From contig CAXHBH010000003.1 in NCBI GenBank assembly GCA_964014735.1, forward strand, positions 1 through 64,000: a DNA stretch of 64,000 nucleotides, read 5' to 3'. This stretch comes from UBA7446 sp964014735 (GTDB lineage: Bacteria; Bacteroidota; Bacteroidia; Flavobacteriales; Flavobacteriaceae). Position numbers and translations under genes: made by a program. The notes beneath the pieces were generated by a model. The model saw only the letters and a list, made by a program, of their open reading frames with translations, made no database searches and was not told the DNA's origin. Below are positions 17,598-25,610 of this stretch, piece by piece; within the stretch, counting starts at the first letter, position 1; each line of letters opens with the position of its first letter.

Positions 17598-18707
17598 ATG
17601 CGAATAGGATATGATGCAAAGCGAATTTTCCATAATGCTAGTGGATTAGGAAATTATGGCAGAGATTTAGTTCGCAATTTGGCTAACAGCTTTACTAACA
17701 CAGAATTCTATCTATACAATCCAAAAAAAACAAGCCTAAATCGCTGGCATCCTTTACCCAACACAACAGAACGAAAACCAGCGGGTATTTGGCGATATTT
17801 TCATGCTATTTGGAGACAAGGTCCTATCTCAAGACAACTCAAGGCAGACGAAATTGACTTGTATCATGGTTTAAGCGGAGAATTACCCAAAGGTCTACAG
17901 ACAGCTGCTATAGTAACAGTTCATGATCTCATTTTTGTACGTTATCCAAAACTTTATAAACGAGCAGATGTTTATATCCACAAACGAAAAGTAAATCACG
18001 CTGTTAGTGCTGCCACAAAAATTGTTGCCATAAGCGAACAAACAAAAACAGATTTGTTAGCATTTACAGATGTTTCTGAAGAAAAAGTTTCTGTTATTTA
18101 TCAAGGTTGTCATCTCGCATTCAAGAACAAATTATCTCAAAAACAAAAGCAAGAAATAAAACAAAAATTTGGGCTCCCCGATGAGTTTGTGTTATATGTA
18201 GGTACTTTAGAAGAGCGAAAAAATGCATTATCCATAGCAAAAGCACTAAAAGACAGTTCACTACACATGGTTTTTGTCGGAAAAATAAAGAAACATGGTG
18301 AAAAGCTAAAGGCTTTTATTGCTAAAAATAATATGGGAAAAAGGGTGATTTTTATTGAAGACATTGAAATTCAATATCTAGCAGGCATTTATCAGAACGC
18401 AACGGTGTTTTGCTACCCTTCTTTTTTTGAAGGTTTTGGCATTCCGATTATAGAAGCTTTATATAGTGGTGTCCCTGTAGTAACTAGTAAAGGAGGATGT
18501 TTTTCAGAAGCAGGTGGCCCAGCCAGCCTATACGTAGACCCAAAAGATGAAAAAGAAATTGGGAAAGCTATTAACACATTGTTTTCTGAGTCTGTAGAAA
18601 AAAGAAAGTTAAGAGTTTTAAAAGGGTTTTCCTATGTCCAACGCTTTAATGATGATGTAATCGTTGAAAAATGGCAAAAACTCTACCAATCTGTCAAGTA
18701 TGTCTAG
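17598..18707 (+). CDS. GT4-type glycosyltransferase (GT-B fold)
   Basis: A 369-residue retaining glycosyltransferase of family 4/1. The C-terminal half has the donor-binding E-x7-E motif, FEGFGIPIIEALYSG around residues 277-291. The N-terminal half contains IVTVHDLIFVRYPK, typical of mannosyltransferases and related enzymes that build LPS or capsule. It overlaps the next gene by eight bases (ATGTCTAG), so the two are probably made together and act on the same glycan. Confidence 0.9.
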   Translation: MRIGYDAKRIFHNASGLGNYGRDLVRNLANSFTNTEFYLYNPKKTSLNRWHPLPNTTERKPAGIWRYFHAIWRQGPISRQLKADEIDLYHGLSGELPKGLQTAAIVTVHDLIFVRYPKLYKRADVYIHKRKVNHAVSAATKIVAISEQTKTDLLAFTDVSEEKVSVIYQGCHLAFKNKLSQKQKQEIKQKFGLPDEFVLYVGTLEERKNALSIAKALKDSSLHMVFVGKIKKHGEKLKAFIAKNNMGKRVIFIEDIEIQYLAGIYQNATVFCYPSFFEGFGIPIIEALYSGVPVVTSKGGCFSEAGGPASLYVDPKDEKEIGKAINTLFSESVEKRKLRVLKGFSYVQRFNDDVIVEKWQKLYQSVKYV

Positions 18708-20451
18708 AAATTGTAAAAAGGCTAACTCAACAGCAAAATCTAAAAGCGAAAAAAAAGTTGGTGTAACCGCCATTGTAACTACTTTCAATGAAGAACACAA
18801 TATCGAAAGGTGTCTTCGCTCTATACAATGGGCAGATGAATTGCTAGTAGTGGACTCTTACAGCGAGGATAATACTGTTATGATTTCTAAAAAAATGGGG
18901 GCTACTGTTTTGCAACGAAAATACAATTATGCGGCAGATCAAAAGAATTGGGCAATTCCACGAGCCAAAAACCCATGGGTTATTCTGCTTGATGCCGACG
19001 AAGTAGCTGAAGCTAGTATGCAAAATGAGATTAAGGAACTACTTTCGGGACAACTTAAGCACAGTGCATTTTGGATAAGAAGAAAAAATTATTTTTTAGG
19101 AAAGTGGGTTCGTTTTTGTGGGTGGCAAAACGATAAAGTTATTAGGTTTTTTAAGAGAGACTTACACTGTTATGAAAACAAAATGGTACATGAAGAAATT
19201 AAAAAAAATTGTTCTGTAGGTAAGTTAAAGTCAAAAATACATCATTTCACATCTGAAAACCTGAACAAATACAATAAGAAAATAGAGCGTTATGCAGAAT
19301 ACGCAGCAAAACAAAACATACTAAAAAACAGAAAGATAAATTGGTTTCATTTATATTTAAAACCCTCGTATAAATTTCTTCATAGCTATATTCTACGTGG
19401 TGGGTTTTTAGATGGAAAAATTGGATTAATAATTTGTCAATTTAGAGCAAAAGAAACATGGCTAAAAGCTTTCAAAACAAAACAGCTAAAAATATTTAGA
19501 GAAGGAAAAGAAATTCCTATCGACGCGGTCATTACATGGGTTGACAATGGAGATGCAGCACACATGGAAAAGGTTTTTAAATTCATTCCCAAGTCAGACC
19601 TTGCATTGCGCAAGAAATTTAAAGAACGGTTTAAAGAAGTTGAAGAGATAAAATTTGTCGTGCATTCGATTTTGAAATATGCCCCCTTTATTCGTGAAAT
19701 TTTTATTGTAACTGATAATCAAGTTCCAAAATTTATCAAAAACGACACTTCTGGTCTTTACGAAAAAGTCAAAATAATCGATCATAAGGATATCTTCAAA
19801 AAAGACGCCTCTTTTCTTCCTGTATTTAATTCTAGAAGTATTGAAACCAAACTCTATGAAATACCAGGTCTTTCAGAACATTTTATATATTTTAACGATG
19901 ACATGTTTTTGCTTAAACCATTAAAACAGTTTCATTTTTTTAATGAAGGCTTACCCATAATTAGAGGGAAATGGAAAAAGTTTAAAGAAGATGTTTTTTA
20001 CAAAAAAAAATTTTCGAAGAAACACTTAACAAAACCAAAACACGGATTTGCGCAAGACTTAAGTGCTAAATTAATTGGGTTTAAAAAGGTATTTAGGTTT
20101 CAACACACGCCAATTCCAATTAGAAAAAAAATTCTCAAAAAATTCTTTGAGCAAAACCGCAAGCTTGAAATAACAAACATTAAGCATAAATTCCGAGATA
20201 AAGAACAATTCCTCATTCAGGGTATTGCCAATCATATTGAAATCGAAAATAACAGTTGTATAACTCTTGAAGATTATCAGCTTGTAAACATCACATCATA
20301 TAAAAGGAGTGTTATTTGGCTTTATCTTAAGTTAAATATTATTGCAAACAAAAAGAACAAGCTATTTTTGAATATTCAAGAATTGAACCTTTACAAAGAA
20401 GCGAAAAAGAAATTTGTTTTAGATTGGTTGGATAACAAATACAAACTTTAG
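18700..20451 (+). CDS. GT2 glycosyltransferase fused to a Stealth sugar-phosphotransferase
   Basis: A 583-residue two-domain protein. Residues about 20-260 are a GT2 domain of the LPS-core type (TAIVTTFNEEHNIERCLRS, LLVVDSYSEDNT and VILLDADEVAE), ending in the family's basic tail. Residues about 272-583 are a Stealth-family hexose-1-phosphate transferase. CR1 reads IDAVITWVDNGD. CR2 includes SILKYAPFIREIFIVTDNQ and YFNDDMFLLKPL. A later conserved His region begins HGFAQDLSAK. Stealth enzymes transfer sugar-1-phosphate to capsule or teichoic-type polymers. The ATG at 18700 overlaps the previous stop; a TTG 36 bases earlier is less likely. The gene is AT-rich relative to the flanking core genes. 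Confidence 0.85.
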   Translation: MSRNCKKANSTAKSKSEKKVGVTAIVTTFNEEHNIERCLRSIQWADELLVVDSYSEDNTVMISKKMGATVLQRKYNYAADQKNWAIPRAKNPWVILLDADEVAEASMQNEIKELLSGQLKHSAFWIRRKNYFLGKWVRFCGWQNDKVIRFFKRDLHCYENKMVHEEIKKNCSVGKLKSKIHHFTSENLNKYNKKIERYAEYAAKQNILKNRKINWFHLYLKPSYKFLHSYILRGGFLDGKIGLIICQFRAKETWLKAFKTKQLKIFREGKEIPIDAVITWVDNGDAAHMEKVFKFIPKSDLALRKKFKERFKEVEEIKFVVHSILKYAPFIREIFIVTDNQVPKFIKNDTSGLYEKVKIIDHKDIFKKDASFLPVFNSRSIETKLYEIPGLSEHFIYFNDDMFLLKPLKQFHFFNEGLPIIRGKWKKFKEDVFYKKKFSKKHLTKPKHGFAQDLSAKLIGFKKVFRFQHTPIPIRKKILKKFFEQNRKLEITNIKHKFRDKEQFLIQGIANHIEIENNSCITLEDYQLVNITSYKRSVIWLYLKLNIIANKKNKLFLNIQELNLYKEAKKKFVLDWLDNKYKL

Positions 20452-20494
20452 AGCAATACGTAATACAATTCTTTTAATTCCATATTAATAAATA

Positions 20495-20818
20495 ATGAGG
20501 ATATTCCCGTTTTACTTTTTGAAAAAAATTTTTAAGCTAAAATATTTAGCGCACAAGTATTTACTCAAAACTACAAAACATTTAAAATATTTTTATCGAG
20601 TATACTTAACTCCTAATTTTTATGACACAACTTTCATGTATTATTTTAAAGGAACTTATGGATTTTTCCTGAATGATTTTTTAAAAAATATATCAATTGA
20701 CACTAATTGGTTTGATTTTGATAGTCAAAATAAAAATGTCGCTTCATGTGGATTTTCTAAGTTTGAAAAAATTGGTGCTGGTCTGGTGCATTATGATATG
20801 TTAATTTCTAGAAACTAA
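20495..20818 (+). pseudogene. Probable FkbM-type methyltransferase remnant
   Basis: A 107-residue ORF. FKGTYGFFLNDFLKN (51-65) followed by DTNWFDF resembles the entry to the SAM-binding core of FkbM-family methyltransferases, and the tail FEKIGAGLVHYDMLISRN resembles their C-terminus. The Rossmann core of roughly 100 residues between them is missing, as after an in-frame deletion. Two 60-base lines counted by hand here (20521-20640) are only about 22% GC, the lowest I noticed. It could alternatively be a genuine small protein; the FkbM comparison is from memory of the family. Confidence 0.45.
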
Positions 20819-20832
20819 GACAAAATTAATTT

Positions 20833-21393
20833 ATGTCCAATAACGTTAAAATCAATGTATTTTCTGTATACCTTGAAAAAGGTAAAACACTCCTCTACCC
20901 CACAGACACTATCTGGGGATTGGGTTGTGATGCTACAAATCAAGATGCAGTAGACCGTATATATACAATAAAAATCCGTTCAAAAAGTAAACCTTTAATT
21001 GCCCTAGTTAGTGATATACATATGTTAGCGCAATATGTTGGAACTGTACCTAAAAATATTGACAGCCTATTGGCAACTGACAATCCTACAACCATCATAT
21101 ACTCCAAAGGAAAAGGATTGGCAAAAGGCATAATTGCAGATAATGGCAGTGTTGCCATTCGTATTCCAAGAGCAGGTTTTGCTTTAGACTTGATCAAATC
21201 CTTCGGCAAACCCATAGCAAGCACCTCTGCAAATATCAGTGATGCACCCATTCCAGAAAGCTTTGGCGAAATAGACCCGCATATTTTGGCGCAAGTAGAC
21301 GAAGTAGTACCTTTGAATAAAGAAAAAGTAGCGCGAGTTCCGTCACAGGTATTACAAATTATGCCCGACGGCAGCGTGAAGCAATTGCGATGA
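20833..21393 (+). CDS. tsaC: L-threonylcarbamoyladenylate synthase (YrdC/Sua5 type)
   Basis: A 186-residue enzyme that makes threonylcarbamoyl-AMP from threonine, bicarbonate and ATP for the t6A37 modification of tRNA. The YrdC-fold signatures are LLYPTDTIWGLGCDATN (about 19-35), the KIRSKSKPLI basic loop that binds the substrate, and PIASTSANIS near the C-terminus. It overlaps the tRNA nucleotidyltransferase gene by four bases (ATGA), a sensible pairing of two tRNA maturation functions. Confidence 0.95.
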   Translation: MSNNVKINVFSVYLEKGKTLLYPTDTIWGLGCDATNQDAVDRIYTIKIRSKSKPLIALVSDIHMLAQYVGTVPKNIDSLLATDNPTTIIYSKGKGLAKGIIADNGSVAIRIPRAGFALDLIKSFGKPIASTSANISDAPIPESFGEIDPHILAQVDEVVPLNKEKVARVPSQVLQIMPDGSVKQLR

Positions 21394-22823
21394 AAACCCA
21401 AGAATTACTAATCGAAGAAGCGCTAGCACCATCCGTGTTTACACACGTTCAAAAAGCAGCAGATGAATTAAGCCTTGAAACCTATGTCATTGGCGGGTAT
21501 GTTAGGGATACCTTCCTCGACCGTAAAAGAGGACATGATATAGACATCGTAACTGTTGGCAGCGGAATAAGCCTAGCCAAAAAAGTGGCTGAGATATTGC
21601 CTGGAAAAACCAACATCCAAGTTTTTAATAACTACGGCACTGCAATGATCAAATGGCAAAATATGCAATTAGAATTTGTCGGGGCAAGAAAAGAAAGTTA
21701 TGACCACAAGAGCCGGAATCCTTTGGTAGAAAACGGATCCCTAGAAGACGACCAAAACCGTCGTGATTTTACCGTTAATGCACTGGCCATTAAGCTCAAC
21801 AAAGAGGGATTTGGCAGTCTGCTGGATCCTTTTAATGGCATGGAAGATTTGAATGCAAAGGTCTTGCGAACACCCTTAGATCCAGATATTACATATAGCG
21901 ATGATCCCTTACGGATGCTGCGTGCAGTACGCTTTGCCACACAACTTGACTTTATCATTGATAAAGCTTCGCTTTTATCAATTAAAAAGAGCAAAACGCG
22001 TATCGATATATTATCCAAGGAACGTATTATTGAGGAAGTGCACAAAATTTTAGCCTGCTGTATGCCGTCTACTGGCCTTTTATTGTTAGATCAATTGGGG
22101 CTTTTAGAACGAATATTTCCTGAAATTACAGCGCTCAAAGGAATTGAAAAAGTCGAGGTACAAAGTCACAAAGACAACTTCTACCACACATTTGAAGTGG
22201 TGGACAACATTTGTGCTTATACTGAAAATATATGGCTGCGCTGGGCAGCATTGCTGCATGATATTGGCAAAGCACCAACCAAAAAATTTGACAAGAAAAT
22301 TGGGTGGACTTTTCACGCACATGAGTTTGTGGGTGCGAAAATGGTATATAAGCTTTTTAAACGTATGCGGATGCCTTTGAACGACAAAATGAAATACGTT
22401 CAAAAACTGGTTTACATGAGCTCAAGACCTATTGTTATTTCAGAAGATCACGTAACCGACTCGGCTGTACGTAGACTCATTTTTGATGCAGGGGATATCT
22501 TGGAAGATTTGCTTTTGCTCTGCAAGGCAGATATAACTACAAAAAATCCTAAGCGATTTGCCAAGTATCACAATAATTTTGACATTGTAAAAGCAAAGAT
22601 TGAAGAAGTCGAAGCGCGAGATCGTGTACGAAACTTTCAACCCCCTGTTACAGGTGAAGAAATCATGCGTATTTTTGCATTAAGGCCTTGCAGACAGGTA
22701 GGCGAACTCAAAGAGGCAATTAAAGAAGCTATTTTAGAAGGTGTCATCCCAAACGAATACAAAGCTGCACACGATTTTATGCTAACAAAAGCCAAAACCA
22801 TGGGGTTATCCCCAACTTTGTAA
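21390..22823 (+). CDS. CCA-adding-type tRNA nucleotidyltransferase with HD domain
   Basis: A 477-residue class II nucleotidyltransferase. The N-terminal polymerase head has GGYVRDTFLDRKRGHDIDI (35-53) with the metal-binding DxD at 50-52, and QNRRDFTVNALA, followed by RNA- and nucleotide-binding helices with DDPLRMLRAVRFA. A central HD domain contains WAALLHDIGKAPTKK. The arrangement fits a CCA-adding enzyme, with poly(A) polymerase the alternative. It is translationally coupled to tsaC upstream and to ctaA downstream (TAATG). Confidence 0.9.
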   Translation: MKTQELLIEEALAPSVFTHVQKAADELSLETYVIGGYVRDTFLDRKRGHDIDIVTVGSGISLAKKVAEILPGKTNIQVFNNYGTAMIKWQNMQLEFVGARKESYDHKSRNPLVENGSLEDDQNRRDFTVNALAIKLNKEGFGSLLDPFNGMEDLNAKVLRTPLDPDITYSDDPLRMLRAVRFATQLDFIIDKASLLSIKKSKTRIDILSKERIIEEVHKILACCMPSTGLLLLDQLGLLERIFPEITALKGIEKVEVQSHKDNFYHTFEVVDNICAYTENIWLRWAALLHDIGKAPTKKFDKKIGWTFHAHEFVGAKMVYKLFKRMRMPLNDKMKYVQKLVYMSSRPIVISEDHVTDSAVRRLIFDAGDILEDLLLLCKADITTKNPKRFAKYHNNFDIVKAKIEEVEARDRVRNFQPPVTGEEIMRIFALRPCRQVGELKEAIKEAILEGVIPNEYKAAHDFMLTKAKTMGLSPTL

Positions 22824-23854
22824 TGTATAAACAACTACAGCGTTGGACGCGTATCTCGCTTATTATAGTTTACCTTGTTATTGCTGCAGGGGCTACGGTT
22901 CGAATGACTGGTAGTGGTATGGGGTGCCCAGACTGGCCTAAGTGCTTTGGTTATCTAATTCCACCCACTGATGCTGCTAAACTGGAATGGAAACCAAACA
23001 CCAAATACAGTAAAGGAAATGTGATTATCGATAACGAAAGATTACTTGTAGCTTCCACCAACTTCACAACCACCAATCAATTTAATATCGATATGTGGGA
23101 GCCTTACACCAAACACGATTATGCTATTTTTGATGCCAAGCACACTTGGATCGAATTCATCAATAGATTGTTAGGTGCTTTATCAGGCTTAGCCATCCTA
23201 GTCCTATTTGGATTTAGCATTAAATGGATACGTAAAAAGCCTATTATTTTTATTTTTTCTTTGTTATCGCTGTTGGGAATTCTATTTCAAGCTTGGCTTG
23301 GAAAAACGGTGGTTGACTCCAACTTACTGCCGATGAAAATATCCTTACACATGTTGATGGCATTAATGTTGGTAGGTTTCTTACTTGTAGTTAGAGTAGC
23401 ATCCAAATCCTTCGGGCTAAGCAAAAAACCCTCCAGAAAAATTATCCTTTTACTCTACAGTACTTTTGTGCTAACAATTGTACAAATTGTTTTGGGAATA
23501 CAAGTAAGACAATATATAGACACACAAGTAGTGCGCTGGGGATATGATTTCCCGCAATACTGGCTTGCCACTCCAGAGCTAAACTTTTATATCCACAGAA
23601 GCCTGTCAGTTCTAGTGGTTATTACAAACGCATGTTTATTTGTAAGTGTAGTCAAAGAACAGCTTGAAAAGGTTTTTATCACTCGTATTCTATGGATAAT
23701 CGGCGGGGAAGTAGCTCTTGGAATTACTATGTTTTATTTAGACTTCCCATTCGCAACCCAACCACTACACTTGGTATTAGCCACACTGCTTTTTGGCGTG
23801 CAACTTTATTGGATTTTACGCATTAATTTACACCGCTATGATTTATCACTTTAG
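22823..23854 (+). CDS. ctaA: Heme A synthase (COX15/CtaA)
   Basis: A 343-residue integral membrane enzyme that oxidises heme O to heme A for aa3-type cytochrome oxidase. The characteristic N-terminus AAGATVRMTGSGMGCPDWPKC is split here over about residues 20-41, with the conserved Cys pair region. There are about eight hydrophobic helices and paired histidines such as HTWIEFINRLLG and YIHRSLSVL. Its presence implies an aerobic respiratory chain with heme A. Its last 17 bases overlap the next gene. Confidence 0.95.
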   Translation: MYKQLQRWTRISLIIVYLVIAAGATVRMTGSGMGCPDWPKCFGYLIPPTDAAKLEWKPNTKYSKGNVIIDNERLLVASTNFTTTNQFNIDMWEPYTKHDYAIFDAKHTWIEFINRLLGALSGLAILVLFGFSIKWIRKKPIIFIFSLLSLLGILFQAWLGKTVVDSNLLPMKISLHMLMALMLVGFLLVVRVASKSFGLSKKPSRKIILLLYSTFVLTIVQIVLGIQVRQYIDTQVVRWGYDFPQYWLATPELNFYIHRSLSVLVVITNACLFVSVVKEQLEKVFITRILWIIGGEVALGITMFYLDFPFATQPLHLVLATLLFGVQLYWILRINLHRYDLSL

Positions 23855-24335
23855 ACTTATTTTAGACACCAAAGAAGATGTTTTTAGAGACATTGCTCTT
23901 GATGAAGGTGACACTTTTGAAGATTTTCACAACGCCATAACACAGGCCTTTGGTTTTGGTGGTTCAGAAATGGCCATATTCTACGAAAGTGATGAAGAAT
24001 GGCAGCAAGGAGATTCCATCTCATTGTTTGACATTGGAGATGAAAGTGTTCCCCGTATGAGCGAAACTCCGCTTAACTCCGTATTTCCTTCTGTTTCAAA
24101 AATGCTTTATGTCTATGACTTCTTGAACTTATGGACCTTTTTTGTTGAGCTGATCGAAACCGATGAGCCAAAACCAGGAAATACTTATCCCATGTTAATT
24201 TATAGCCATGGAGAAGTTCCCGAGGAAGCACCGGAAAAAACATTTAGTGCTGATAAGGATGAATGGAATGAAGACTCTTTTAATGAAAGTGACCTTGATG
24301 ATGATTTAGAAGACACATCACAAGACTGGTATTAA
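23838..24335 (+). CDS. Plasmid pRiA4b ORF-3-like protein
   Basis: A 165-residue acidic protein. The start MIYHFRLILDTKEDVFRDI and the segment EDFHNAITQAFGF match the pRiA4b ORF-3/IS1096 passenger-like fold, and the C-terminal 30 residues are almost all Asp/Glu and Ser. The ATG at 23838 was chosen because the 15 residues upstream are the shadow of ctaA. No transposase lies nearby, so the family name does not mark a mobile element here. The function is unknown. The stop overlaps that of the convergent gene in TTAA. Confidence 0.75.
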   Translation: MIYHFRLILDTKEDVFRDIALDEGDTFEDFHNAITQAFGFGGSEMAIFYESDEEWQQGDSISLFDIGDESVPRMSETPLNSVFPSVSKMLYVYDFLNLWTFFVELIETDEPKPGNTYPMLIYSHGEVPEEAPEKTFSADKDEWNEDSFNESDLDDDLEDTSQDWY

Positions 24336-25396
24336 TTGTCAACACGAAGCATTTCGTGGTTTTCGTAGTTGCGCTTTACAAAATGAAATGAAGCGCGCAT
24401 AATATCACCCATAGACTTGCTTTTTTTAAAAGATGTAAGTTTAGTTAGTTTATAAACCTCCTGTCGCAATTGTTGAATTTTTTCTGGTTTTGAAATGTGG
24501 TCGTTTAACATGCATTTAAGCAAGTGTGTTAACCTTGTTTCATTTCCTAAAATGCGACGCGCAATAGTAGCCCGTTCCTCAATTTTATATTGGTCAATTG
24601 ACGTTTTGGTCAGATGTTCTTTAACAAGCATAACCATGGCCAAGTTTTCTTTAAAAAACTGAGGGCGGTATATCTTTAAATTACCCTCATAGCACTGCTG
24701 ATCAAAATCAATAGCACGGATTTTATAAATAACCTTATCAAAATCATGAATGGGAACAATCACATAATTATAAGAGCGCATGTCTCCAAGTAAGCGTATC
24801 ATACACCTCTCGTTAAATTTGACAAAAGATTTGGCAATTTGATTGCGTTCAGATTTACTACACTTAGGTAAGAAATCTTTGATAAATTCATCTCCCGGTA
24901 GACCCGCAATATGTTCTTCAATAAGGGTGTTTTTGTATACCAGAAAGTTTAGGTTATTTGGGGAAAGCATGTGTTCGAGTTCAAGGCCATAAACACGAGA
25001 GGCATCTGCTTTTTTCACATAAAAATAAATAAAGTTATCATTAAGAGTGTTCCGAATTTTGACTCGAAAGGGCTTGGAATTGCCAAAAGTACAATAATCT
25101 ATGGCATCCACATTTAGGTACGGAATGGTCAACGCCCTACCGTCTGAATGAAGCAAGGCGTAAACACTTTTTAGCTGCTCATCAATTTCCCTGCGTTCAC
25201 TATCTGAATAAAATACACGCACCCATAAGCTGTCCTGGTCGTGCTTGTTCATCACAGCAACAGAACCCGAAAAGCGGAGCAAATCGTCGTAAAATACCGG
25301 GATTTGATAAGCCCGTGAATACAAGTCCAAATAATCCACTAGAAATGGATTGATAGGGTATGTTGGTTTTTTTTTCGTGATTATCAAATCGCTCAT
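24332..25396 (-). CDS. Conserved hypothetical protein, possibly kinase-like
   Basis: A 354-residue soluble protein that I cannot place in a named family. The middle contains LIEEHIAGLPGDEFI, then FNERCMIRLLGDMRSYNYV and AIDFDQQCYEGN. This layout (a GD..xxN-like loop followed by IDFD) recalls the catalytic and metal-binding loops of phosphotransferases of the kinase fold, but the match is loose. The start MSDLIITKK at 25396 was chosen because a TAACTTTG box ends five bases before it; ATGs at 25420 and further upstream are open but less likely. It is monocistronic and divergent from uvrB. Confidence 0.65.
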   Translation of the reverse strand: MSDLIITKKKPTYPINPFLVDYLDLYSRAYQIPVFYDDLLRFSGSVAVMNKHDQDSLWVRVFYSDSERREIDEQLKSVYALLHSDGRALTIPYLNVDAIDYCTFGNSKPFRVKIRNTLNDNFIYFYVKKADASRVYGLELEHMLSPNNLNFLVYKNTLIEEHIAGLPGDEFIKDFLPKCSKSERNQIAKSFVKFNERCMIRLLGDMRSYNYVIVPIHDFDKVIYKIRAIDFDQQCYEGNLKIYRPQFFKENLAMVMLVKEHLTKTSIDQYKIEERATIARRILGNETRLTHLLKCMLNDHISKPEKIQQLRQEVYKLTKLTSFKKSKSMGDIMRASFHFVKRNYENHEMLRVDN

Positions 25397-25401
25397 AGTG
25401 T

Positions 25402-25409
25402 CAAAGTTA
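25402..25409 (-). promoter_or_regulatory. -7 box five bases before the kinase-like gene
   Basis: TAACTTTG then ACACT then ATG on the minus strand, matching TAnnTTTG. It decides the start codon used for this gene. Confidence 0.55.
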
Positions 25410-25522
25410 AAGCTTTGCATAATAAAAAACAGCCTTAATATGCTAATACAACTTATATATGCTGTTCTAAACGTAAATAAATTTACCAAAACATAGATGT
25501 TCAGATTTTTTATATCATTATC

Positions 25523-25537
25523 GCATCAGCTTGATGC
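25523..25537. promoter_or_regulatory. Perfect inverted repeat in the uvrB divergent region
   Basis: GCATCA-GCT-TGATGC is a 6-bp perfect inverted repeat with a 3-base centre. It lies in the 214-base space between two divergent genes, where a terminator would have no upstream gene to serve. A regulator binding site is the simplest reading. The rest of the gap is AT-rich with nothing else recognisable. Confidence 0.4.
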
Positions 25538-25595
25538 CTTATTTTTATTAATTGACATATCGCTTACTAAAACGCCATGAGCTATAAGTTTTTGC

Positions 25596-25603
25596 TATTT
25601 TTG
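25596..25603 (+). promoter_or_regulatory. -7 box for uvrB
   Basis: TATTTTTG ends seven bases before the uvrB ATG, so the leader is very short. Confidence 0.55.
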
Positions 25604-25610
25604 GCAAGCT

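Noticed and set aside
22890..22910. GGTTCGAAT resembling a tRNA T-arm
   Set aside because: Lies inside the ctaA reading frame; no acceptor or anticodon stems can be formed around it.
23838..24335. Family name 'IS1096 passenger' taken as a sign of a mobile element
   Set aside because: No transposase, inverted repeats or target duplication around; the gene is tightly overlapped with ctaA.
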